Of a stretch of 51,759 nucleotides of DNA, positions 1 through 9,100 are shown piece after piece. The notes under the pieces were generated by a model, which saw nothing but the letters and a program-made list of their open reading frames with translations, was not told where the DNA came from and did not search any database. Every line of letters begins with the position of its first letter. Within the stretch, counting starts at the first letter, position 1. The translations under genes were made by a program, and so were the position numbers. Origin of the DNA: Actinophytocola sp. (GTDB lineage Bacteria > Actinomycetota > Actinomycetes > Mycobacteriales > Pseudonocardiaceae); assembly GCF_009379765.1 (NCBI RefSeq), contig NZ_WHTD01000042.1:1-51759 (forward strand). The letters run 5' to 3'.

Positions 1-1
1 G

Positions 2-151
2 GAACGCACGGTCAACGCTCAGCCCGGTCTGGTGGCTCAGCAAGACGGCGTCACCGTGGTGGTGATGGCGTTCGACGTCGCAGGCGACCGGATCAAGCAC
101 ATCTGGGCAGTACTCAACCCCGAGAAACTCCGGCCCTGGACGACAGACTGA
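2..151 (+). CDS. C-terminal end of an ECF sigma factor (SigJ/ECF41 type), truncated by window edge
   Basis: The first 49 codons open in frame at the window edge and stop with TGA at 149-151. The peptide contains VNAQPGLVAQQDGV, then a hydrophobic stretch, and ends in GDRIKHIWAVLNPEKLRPW. From family knowledge this pattern is the end of the SnoaL-like C-terminal domain that ECF41 (SigJ-like) sigma factors carry after the sigma-2 and sigma-4 regions; NPxKLRPW is a characteristic finish. The DNA-binding part lies outside the window. It is on the plus strand and points toward the end of the leftward biosynthetic operon, so it is convergent with it and probably unrelated. The assignment rests only on this short tail. 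Confidence 0.7.
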   Translation, partial: ERTVNAQPGLVAQQDGVTVVVMAFDVAGDRIKHIWAVLNPEKLRPWTTD

Positions 152-534
152 CACGCGTCTCCGGCATCTCCGGGTCCCCTGCCAGCTGTCGACCGGGCAA
201 CAACATGCCCGACACCCAGACCCGGCCGACCGACGTCCACACCGCGGACACACCGCGCGAGCAGACCGAGCAGTTACTCGACGACCATCGCAACGACGAC
301 CGGTAACCCCGGCATCGTCCCCGCCGCCGCCGCCGTGACCATGATCCGCTCTGCGCGCGCCGGCCGGCATCGACCCCGACGCCCGCGACCTGGCTCAGCA
401 CGCCGGCGAACTGCCGCTCAAAGGCCGGGAGCTCGCGCGGCTGCGCGGCGCGCTACGACGTGAAGAGCCGCGCCGCCGGCCGCAGGACCTCTGTGGAACT
501 ACGCGGATAGGAACTCTTACCGTCCCGGCGGGCC
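152..534. other. Intergenic stretch without a convincing gene
   Basis: About 380 bp lie between the sigma-factor end and the stop of the stand-alone adenylation gene. A 33-codon ORF at 205-306 (+), MPDTQTRPTDV..., has no clear ribosome site. A short open stretch after about 345 reads DPDARDLAQHAGELPLKGRE and looks protein-like, but has no start and runs into the convergent operon; it may be a gene relic. I saw no clear terminator hairpin for either neighbour. Confidence 0.4.
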
Positions 535-2103
535 TCACCGTCCTGGTCTGCCCACCCGCTGGCCGGTCACGCACTCCCGCAACGCCTGGCGGTCGACCTT
601 GCCGTTGACGTTGAGCGGCAGCGAGTCGCGGTGGTGGAGTCGCCGGGGCACCATGTGGATGGGCAGGTAGTCCCGCAGCCACCCGGCGAGTTGGCGGTCG
701 GGCAGGGCCGTGCCGGTGTAGAAGCCCACCAGCTCCGGGCCGTCGCCGTGGGGTACCGCGATCACCACCGCCTGGGTCACCTCCGGGTGACGGGCGATGG
801 CGGCCTCCACCTCGCCCAGCTCCACCCGGTAGCCCCAGATCTTGAGCTGGTCGTCGAGCCGGGAGAGGTGGACCAGGTGCCCGTTCTCCCAGCGCACCCG
901 GTCACCCGTGCGGTAGAAGGACTCCGGTCGCGGTGCGACGTCGTCGCACGGCACGTACCGGTCGCCGTCCCGGACCAGGAACCGGCCCCGGTTGTCCCGC
1001 GGGTCCAGGTATCCGGCGAACCGCTGTACCCCGCGCACGCACAGCTCCCCCTCCGCGGCCGGCGCCCCGCAATCATCGACGACCACATGGTCGAGGTAGT
1101 CGTAGACCGGGCCGATGGGGACGGTGTCGTTGGACGTCGCGGGCCAATGCCGCGGGTCCTCCGGGAGGCGGTACTCCGTGCACGCGACGGTCAGCTCGGT
1201 GGGGCCGTACACGTTGTCGATGCGGGTGTTCGGTGCGACGGCCCGCCACGCCGCGACGTGGCCGTAGGTGAGCTGCTCGCCGATGAAGATGCTCTGCCGG
1301 AGCACCGTCGGGCGACCGGTGGGGAGGTTGCCCAGGCTCGCGCTGACCGACACCACGGACGGCACCGAGAACCAGTGCGTGATGGCCCGGTCCACCAGGA
1401 AGTCAACCGGGTTCAGCAGGTCGGTCCGGCTCGGTGAGACCAGAGTGGCCCCGCAGCCCCAGGTGACGAAGAGGTCGAACACCGACGGGTCGAAGGTGAG
1501 GTCGAACGTGTGCGAGACCCGGCACCCCGGCCCGACCTCGAACCGCGCGATGTTGCGCGCCACGTAGGGCGACACGTGGCCGTGGGTGATCGGCACGCCC
1601 TTCGGCCTGCCGGTGGACCCGGAGGTGAACAGCACGTACGCCACATCGGCGAGGGTGGCGGACAGCGCGGGAAGCGGCCCGGGCCGGGCGGCCAGCACCT
1701 CCGCGTCATCGAGCCGGACGACCGTGCCTGCCGCGTCGGCGAGGCCACCCGGCTCGGCGGCGTGATCGTCCACGATCAGCACGTCACATGCGATCGAACC
1801 GCAGATGATCTCGTTGCGGTACACCGGGTGCGTCGGGTTGAGCGGGACGACGGTGGCCCCGAGCCGCAATGCGGCCAGGTAGCCGGCGAGCGCCACCACG
1901 CCGCGGCCGGCCAGCAGAGCCACCCGGTCCGGCGCCGAGCCACGGGTCGCGAGGATCGTGGTGGCCACCGCCTCGGCACAGCGGCGAAGGTCGCGGTAGG
2001 TCAACACGTCGCCGGTGACGTCGAGCGCGGGCGCATCCGGGTGCAGCTCGGCGGACCGGGCGAACCACTCGTAGAGCGTCCTGGCCGCCATCGCGTCGGT
2101 CAC
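535..2103 (-). CDS. Stand-alone NRPS adenylation enzyme
   Basis: A 522-aa adenylation domain without a carrier domain. It should activate an amino or related acid as the acyl-AMP and load it in trans on a carrier protein. All core motifs are visible: A3 TSGSTGRPKG near residue 160, A4 with FDPSVFD near 208 (Asp at position 235 of the GrsA numbering, typical of alpha-amino acid substrates), A5 NVYGPTELTVA near 300, A7 YRTGDRVRW near 398, A8 DDQLKIWGYRVELGEVE near 424, and the A10 lysine in NVNGKVDRQAL near 501. The GTG start at 2103 overlaps the stop of the upstream HDO gene (GTGA), and the reading frame from VTDAMAARTLYEWF is the family's normal N-terminus; the open frame further upstream is a shadow of the HDO gene. 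It is the last gene of the leftward operon. Two carrier domains in this operon lack a usable cis A domain, so this enzyme is a good candidate to charge one of them, possibly with the HDO product or substrate. The substrate cannot be read reliably. Confidence 0.9.
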   Translation of the reverse strand: MTDAMAARTLYEWFARSAELHPDAPALDVTGDVLTYRDLRRCAEAVATTILATRGSAPDRVALLAGRGVVALAGYLAALRLGATVVPLNPTHPVYRNEIICGSIACDVLIVDDHAAEPGGLADAAGTVVRLDDAEVLAARPGPLPALSATLADVAYVLFTSGSTGRPKGVPITHGHVSPYVARNIARFEVGPGCRVSHTFDLTFDPSVFDLFVTWGCGATLVSPSRTDLLNPVDFLVDRAITHWFSVPSVVSVSASLGNLPTGRPTVLRQSIFIGEQLTYGHVAAWRAVAPNTRIDNVYGPTELTVACTEYRLPEDPRHWPATSNDTVPIGPVYDYLDHVVVDDCGAPAAEGELCVRGVQRFAGYLDPRDNRGRFLVRDGDRYVPCDDVAPRPESFYRTGDRVRWENGHLVHLSRLDDQLKIWGYRVELGEVEAAIARHPEVTQAVVIAVPHGDGPELVGFYTGTALPDRQLAGWLRDYLPIHMVPRRLHHRDSLPLNVNGKVDRQALRECVTGQRVGRPGR

Positions 2104-3119
2104 GCGATGTCGTGCATGGCGCGGTCGCAGACGGCGAGGGCGCAGTCGAGGCGGCGCAGGATGCCGATGGCCACCTCGGGGAGCAGGTCGGGGCGCGTGG
2201 CGGCGAGCGGGGCGATGACGTGGTTGAGCCAGCCTTCGGCGTGCTCCACGTCGACGGTGACATGCTCCAGGAGGTAGTGCATGTCGCCCTCGGTCAGGCC
2301 GACCCGCCGCCAGCCCTCGATCTGACGCTCCAGCCGTCCGGGAACCACGAGCTCGGTCGCCTGCAGCATGCCGATCGACTGCGGGGCAAGGCTTCGGTCC
2401 GACGAGGTCTGGAAGTACATGTTGGCCATCCGCAGCTCCTCCAGCCAGTATCCATCCACATTGGACAGATAGTCCTCGGCGGGGATGCCCACGCGCTCCA
2501 TCATGTCGAGGCGCAGTTGGCGGTGCGTTCCGGCCAGCTGCCCGTTGCCCATCTCGTCCCAGAAGTTGCCGGCCAGCTCGATCTTCTGACCGCCGTGGAT
2601 GCCCGGCAGCAGCAGCGCCACCAGGTCGCCGAAATGGATGTCGAACGGCGTCTCCTGGCCGAGAAAGTCCCGCAGCTGCGCGAAGGTGGCCCGCTCGGCG
2701 AGGAAGTCGAACAGCGGGTGGGTCACACCGGACGCGTGCGTCTGGCACACCTCGGTCGCCCACCGGCCGAACGCCTCGGGCGTGGTCGGTATCTCGAGGC
2801 CCGCGCCGTACCCGGCACGGTCGCGGGAGAGCCACGCGTCGCCGACCCGGCGGTGGGCGTCCACAATGGCCGGGTGGGTGTAGTTGCGCCAGTGCGGCGA
2901 CCAGGGCGGCAGGATCCGGTGTGCGTACACCTCGTACAGGAAGCGCTGCGCCTCCAGCTCGGCGGCCGGGTCGCCGTCGCCGAACGCGCCGACGCTCACC
3001 TCGTCGGCACGCCGGCCGAGCTCACGCAGCGCGTCGCCCGACGGGTCGGCGGCGTAGGACCGGACCAGGCCGGCGAGGTCGGTCGTCCCAGCCTCGATCT
3101 TCACGTCCATCTGGGTCAT
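2100..3119 (-). CDS. Haem-oxygenase-like diiron oxidase (HDO; iron-containing redox enzyme family)
   Basis: A 339-aa all-helical protein of the HDO superfamily (relatives include UndA, BesC and the central domain of SznF), which use two irons and O2 for N-oxygenation, desaturation or C-C cleavage of amino or fatty acids. The third-helix ligand motif HxxxDxxH is clear in LEHVTVDVEHAEGW (about His286, Asp290, His293). Acidic candidates for the other ligands lie in FLGQETPFDIHFGDL near residue 150 and KIELAGNFWDEMGNG near 180. The ATG at 3119 has AAGGAG 7 nt upstream, 33 bp after the NRPS stop. Its stop overlaps the GTG of the stand-alone A gene, so the two are translationally coupled and may act on the same building block. 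The overall family is secure; the reaction is unknown. It could act on a free amino acid or on a carrier-bound one. Confidence 0.85.
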   Translation of the reverse strand: MTQMDVKIEAGTTDLAGLVRSYAADPSGDALRELGRRADEVSVGAFGDGDPAAELEAQRFLYEVYAHRILPPWSPHWRNYTHPAIVDAHRRVGDAWLSRDRAGYGAGLEIPTTPEAFGRWATEVCQTHASGVTHPLFDFLAERATFAQLRDFLGQETPFDIHFGDLVALLLPGIHGGQKIELAGNFWDEMGNGQLAGTHRQLRLDMMERVGIPAEDYLSNVDGYWLEELRMANMYFQTSSDRSLAPQSIGMLQATELVVPGRLERQIEGWRRVGLTEGDMHYLLEHVTVDVEHAEGWLNHVIAPLAATRPDLLPEVAIGILRRLDCALAVCDRAMHDIA

Positions 3120-3152
3120 CGTGCACTCCTTGTCTAATCGGGAACTCTGACC

Positions 3153-6100
3153 TCAGCTCGCCGCCGCGAGCCGACACAGCTCGCGGACGGGGGTGTCGGG
3201 CGCGGCCGCCGCCCGGGCGAGCACCGCGATCAGGCCGGCGCGCCACCGCAGCGCGGTCCGCTCGTCGAACAGCTCGGCGTCGAACTCCCAACCGCCGACC
3301 ACGGTGCCGTCCTGCTGGGGCACCAGCACGACCGAGCTCTCGTAACGCAACCCGTGCGGCGCATACACCGGGCCGATCGGGCTGAACTCGATTCCGATGT
3401 CCTCACCGACCAGCTCCATCGTGAACTCGCTCGACCGGAACGCGCGGCCGGCCACCGGCGCGTTCTGCACGGAGAAGCAGGCGGCCAGCGCCGCGTCCGG
3501 CAGCTCGAGCTCGGCGCGCAGCGACTCGAACGGCACGGCTTGGCGGCCGAACGCGGCGGTGGTGGCCTCGCGGGTGACCCGCAGCAGGTCGCCGAAGGTG
3601 GCCGAGCCGGCAACCGGCACCCGGACCACGACCCGGTTGACGAACCAGCCGATCAGCCGCTCCCAGTGCGACCGAACCCGCAACGAGTTCGGCGTGACAA
3701 CCGCGATCTCGCCGGCACCGGAGTGGGCCGCGAGCACGGTCGCATACGCGGCGAGCCCGGTCATGTACAGCGACGTGCCGTTGCGCCTGCCCAGTTCCGC
3801 CACCGCCGCGGCCAGGTCCGGCCCGATCGTCAGGTTGAGGTAGCCGGGACGGAAGGCGTGGCCCCGCCGCTCGACGGGGGTCGGCAGCCCGATCCCGCCG
3901 AGCCCGCGCAGCCGGTCCCGCCAGTCGGTGAGATCCTCGGCGTAGCGCGAGCCGGCCACGTAGTCGCGGTGCCACTGGACGAACTCCGCGTAGTCGCCAT
4001 CGAGCGGTTCGAGGTCGGGCTCGGTTCCCTCGGCGTAGGCGTGGTAGGCGGTGCCGAGCTCGTGCAGCAGGATGCCGATCGACCAGCCGTCGATGGCCAC
4101 GTGGTGCACCGTCCACTGCACCACGTGGTCGTCCTCGCCGAGTCGGTGCACCCGGACGCGGATCGGTGGACCGGTGGCCAGGTCGAAGGCGCGGGCGCCC
4201 TCCTCGCGGACCAGCCGGCGCACCGTACGCAACCGCTCGTCGAGGTCCGCACCGGCCACATCGGACACCTCGAGCGGGATGTCGCGCACGGCAAGCACGC
4301 GCTGGACGTAGTCGTCGCCGTCGCGGTGCAGTGACACCCGCAGCGTCGGATGCCGGCGCACCACCAGGGCGAACGCCCGGCGCAGCGCATCGAGGTCGAG
4401 CCGGCCGCACATCCGCAGCGCGAACGGGGCGTTGTACCGGGGGTCGTGCCCGTAGCGCTCCTCGGTCCGGAAGAGCGCCTGCTGCGGGAAGGACTGGGGC
4501 AGCACGGTTCCCGGCGTCATGCGCGGGGCCGGGCGGTCGTCGTAGACCTGGTCCTGGCGCTCGGCGGCCCGGTGCCGCTCCTGCTCGACCAGGGTGGCCA
4601 GCCTGGCGACGGTCGGCTCGGCGAGGAAGTCGGCCAGCGCGATCTCGGCCCCGAGCCGGTCCCGCACCCGCGCCGTCACCTGGGTCGCCTGCAGCGAGTT
4701 GCCGCCCAGCTCGAAGAAGTCGGCCCTGCGATCCACAGTGGACAGGGACAGCAGCGGGCCGAGCACGTCGGTGGCGATGGCCCGCTCCAGGTCGGTCCAC
4801 GCGGCGTCGTCAGCGGCGGCGGCTGGTTCCGGCGGGGCGGGCAGCGCCCGGCGGTCGATCTTGCCACTCGGCGTCCTGGGCAGCTCGGCCAGCACCGCGA
4901 GCCGGGTCGGGACCATGTAGTCCGGCAGCCGGGCCGCGGCGATCTCGCGGACCTCCGCCAGCGTCGGCGCGGTCGAGGCCGGCACCACGTAGGCGGTCAG
5001 GTGCCGGCCGGCGTCCCCGCCCTCCCAAACCTCGACCGCGACCTGCCGGATGCGCTCGTCGGCGGCCAGCACCGACTCGACCTCGCCCAGCTCCACCCGG
5101 AACCCGCGGATCTTGACCTGGCGGTCCACCCGGCCGAGGAACTCGAGCACGACCGAAGACCTGCTTGCAGGGTCGAGCATCGACACCGAAGACCTGCTTG
5201 CAGGGTCGAGCATCGGAACAGTCGCCCAGCGCGCCAGGTCGCCGGTGCGGTACAGCCGCGAGCCCGGCTCATCGCCGAACGGATCCGGCACGAACCGGTC
5301 CGCGGTGTGGCCGGGCCGGCCAAGATAGCCGCGGGCGAGCCCGGCCCCGGCGACGCACAGCTCGCCCGGGACTCCGGCGGGGACCGGCCGCAACCGCTCG
5401 TCGAGCACGTAGGCGCGATGGTTCGGCATCGGCAGGCCGATCGGTGGTGTCCGTCCGCCCGACGGCGGCCGGCAGCGCATCAGGGTGACCGCGACCGTGG
5501 CCTCGGCCGGGCCGTAGCCGTTCCAGAACTCCCGGCCACCGGTGGCCCACTCGTCGACGAGCACGCCCGCGGGCGCCTCCCCGCCGACGGACACCAGCCG
5601 CAGGTCGGGCAGCTCGGCAGGATCGAGCAGCGGCATCAGGCCGGGTGGCAGCTCGGCGACGGTGACCCGCTGCTCGACCAGCAGCCGGCGCAGCGCCTCG
5701 ACCGAGAGCCGTTCCTCGTCCCCGGCCAGCACCAACGTCGCGCCCGAGCACAGCGCCGACCACAGGTCGAACACGGACACGTCGAAGGTGAGCGCGGCGA
5801 AACCGAGCAGCCGGGTGTCCGGGCCGATCCGGTAGGCCCGCGCGATGTGGCGGGAGAAGTCCACCACGGCGCGGTGCTCGACCAGCACGCCCTTGGGCCG
5901 ACCGGTGCTGCCGGAGGTGTAGATGACGTAGGCGGCGGTGTGGTCGGCACTGTCCGGCCGGCCCGGCGCGACCGGTTCGAACGGACGCTCCGGGAGCGGA
6001 TCCGGGTTCAGCACCGGGATCCCGGCGGGGAACCGGCCGGCCAGCCCGGCGTTGGTGACCACTGTGGACACGCCGGCGTCCGCGCACAGGTACTCGATCC

Positions 6101-9100
6101 GGGCCGGCGGGTACTTCGGGTCGACCGGCACGTAGGCGGCGCCGGCCAGCATGATGCCCAGCGGTGCCCAGACCGTCGCGGCGGTTCGGGGCAGGCACAC
6201 CGCGACCCGGTGCTCCACGCCGACGCCCCGGGCCCGCAGCTCGGCGGCGAGCCCGGCCGCGCGGTCGAGCAGCTGCCGGTAGGTGAGCTCGCCGTCGGCC
6301 GCCACCACCGCCACCGCGTCGAGGTCCTGCCGGGCGACCAGCTCGGGCACCGTGGCCGGCGGGTCGGCGACGGCGCCGCCGTCCGCCGCGCGCAGCAGCT
6401 CGTCCCGTTCAGCGCCGGTGACCAGGTCGGCGGCGTCGATGGGCCGGTTCGGCTCGGTGCGCGCCAGTGACACCGCGCGGGCCGCGCGCCGGATCAGGCC
6501 GGTCACCGTGTGCTCGGTGATCGCGCGGCCGTCGAACACGGCGGTGATGCCGGTGCCGCCCGCTGCGTCCGGCCCGATGTCCAGCCCCACGGTCGCGGCG
6601 GCGTGCGCGGCCAGCGCTCCGGGGCGGTCGTGCACCGCGACGCTGACCAGCGGGTCCTCGGCCAGCATCGCGCGCAGCCGCGGCCACGGCAGGTCGGCGT
6701 CGCAGCGGGCGGTGGCGAGCGCCTCGCCCACGGCCTCGGTCACCGCGGCCGGCCCGTCGCCGGCCCCGACCGCGACCCGGACCGGAAGCATCCGGCTGAA
6801 CGGCCCGGGCACGCCGTCGAGCTCCGGCGGCAGGACCGGGCGGGTGACCACCCCGAGGACCACGTCGTCGTCGCGGCCACAGCGGGCAAGCACCTGTGCC
6901 AAGGCGGCGAACCATTGCTCCGGCGTGGCGGTTTCCGGCACGGTCAGGCTGATCTGCCCGCGCGCGGGCGCGTCCGGTGCCACGCGGTCGGCCGGGATGC
7001 CCGATGCCGGGGCGCCGCGGAGCACGGTCTTCCAGTGCGCCGCCTGCCGGTCCCGCTCCCCGGTCCGGCGAGGATCGGCCTGCCATCCGGCATAGTCCGC
7101 GTAACGCAGCGCCGTACCGGCGTCGGGCGCGTCCGGATCGTCTACTGTGGACTCCGACAGCGGGCGCAGGGCCGAGGCGGCGGTGTCGTCGTAGAACTCC
7201 TGCTGCACCGACCGCGGCACGGGGCCGCGGATGCGGCCGGGCCGGATGGGCGGCGCCGCTCGCTGCGCCGCCCGCAGGCCGGCCAGGAACTCGCCGCGCC
7301 GGCGCTCGGGCAGCGCGGCGAGCCGCGCGGCCAGTGGCCGCGGCTCGGTGCGCACGCCGGCCGGCCCCGGCCCGAGGAGGGCGGCCACGTCCACGTGCCC
7401 GGCCGCGGTCAGCGGAAGCTCCGCCAGCTGGCGGACGTCACCGGGCAGCAGGGCACTGGGTACCCGGTGGCGCAGCCGTCCCAGGAGCGCCGGCACATCC
7501 ACCGGGCGGCCGTCCGGCGCGACGATCCAGGCGCGCTCACCCATGACCACCGCGGCGGCGACCGCCTCGTCGCGGCCGAGCTGACCGGCCACCCAGACGT
7601 CCTCGCTGCCCGGCCGCTCTCCCAGCCGCTGGACGGTTCCGTCGGCCCGGCGGCGGGCCCACACACCGGTGCGGACGTCGCCGCCGGCCCCGGTGACGAC
7701 GAGCTCGCCCGCCACGGCGTCCGGTACCGGCCGGCCGGCCGAGTCGGCCAGCCAGCCACCCGGCACGGCGCCGAGATCCGTACCGGCGGGCGGTACGCAG
7801 GCGTAGGCGCCGCCCGTGGCGTCGGTGCCGTGCACCCGCCAGGCACCGGGCACCTCCCAGCCGACGACCACGCCGGCGCCGAGCGGGCCGGGTGCCAGCG
7901 GATCGCGGAAGTCGAGGCGGGCGCCGGCCCTCAGCGCGGCCAGCGCCACCGGCAGCAGCGCCGGCTCGTCCGGCCCGAGCGCGAGCACCGCCGGCTCGCC
8001 GGCCGCGAACGGCAGCTCGCTCGCCACGGCCACCGCTTCGGCAAGGGTGCCGACCGGCGCACCCCGCCACCAGCCGGACAGGTCAGGCAGCCGGTCGTCT
8101 ACTTCGGACTGTCCGAAGTAGACGACCGAGGCCGGCGGCGGGATGGTGAGCTCCGTGCCGCTGGGCACCACGAGTGCGGCCGCACCCCCGCAGTGCTCGG
8201 CCAGCTCGGTCGCCGACGCGCCCGAGGGCAACTGCCCGACATCGGCACCCAGCGCCAGCGCCCCGAGCGCCGCGGCGACCAGGTCCACCGACGCCGGCAG
8301 CCACAGTACGACGCGGTCGCCGGCGCCGACACCCGCGGCGCGCAGCTGGCCGGCCGCCGCGCCGGCCGGAGGGTAGGCCGGCAGGCCGGTCGCCGGGCGC
8401 GTCCGGACAGGCGCGGCCTCGGCCGGCGCGAGCAGCGGGATGTCGCGCAGCGGCATGCCGTCCTCGGCGGCGGCCAGCTCACCGAGCAGCCGCGCGTAGC
8501 GATCGGCGAGCCATTCGGCAACCGACCGGTCGATGCGCCGCTCGTCGAACTCCACCCGGACCCATGTCGCGCCCCGCGGCAGCGCCACGGACACCACCAG
8601 CGGCAGCCCGGTCTGCTCCTGCTGGCGCAGCGCGCGGACGGTCACCGGGCCGGCGGGCTCGCCCGTGGGCTCGTCGACGAAGTAGTTCTGGAAGCCGAGC
8701 ACGCTCTCGTAGAGCGGCTCCCCCATCGGCACGGCGCTGCACCGCTGCGCGGCCGCGACCGGGAGGTGCTCGAACGCTCGGCCGGCGATCAGCTGCTCCT
8801 GCAGCGCGGCGAGCCACCGATCGACGACGAGCTCGCCGTCTGTGTCGGCTATGGCCACCCGCACCGGCACCGTGTTGACGAACATGCCCACCCGCTCGGT
8901 GACGCCGGGCAGCTCGGCCGGGCGGCCGGAGACCGTGGTCCCGAACACCGCGTCGGGCGTGCTCGCGCACCGGGCCAGCAGAAGTCCCCACGCGGCGTGG
9001 GCGATCGTGCTGGGCAGCAGGCCGCGCCGGCGGGCGAGGACGTCCGGCCGCCGTTCCGGGTCACACCGAAGGAAGAGCTCGACCCGGCCGGACGGTCCGG

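Noticed and set aside
205..306. 33-codon ORF near the left edge as a gene
   Set aside because: No ribosome site and no similarity I recognise; mentioned only in the intergenic entry.
8092..8128. Palindrome as a transcription terminator
   Set aside because: It lies within a single continuous coding frame, with no T-run and 5 kb of essential downstream coding sequence.
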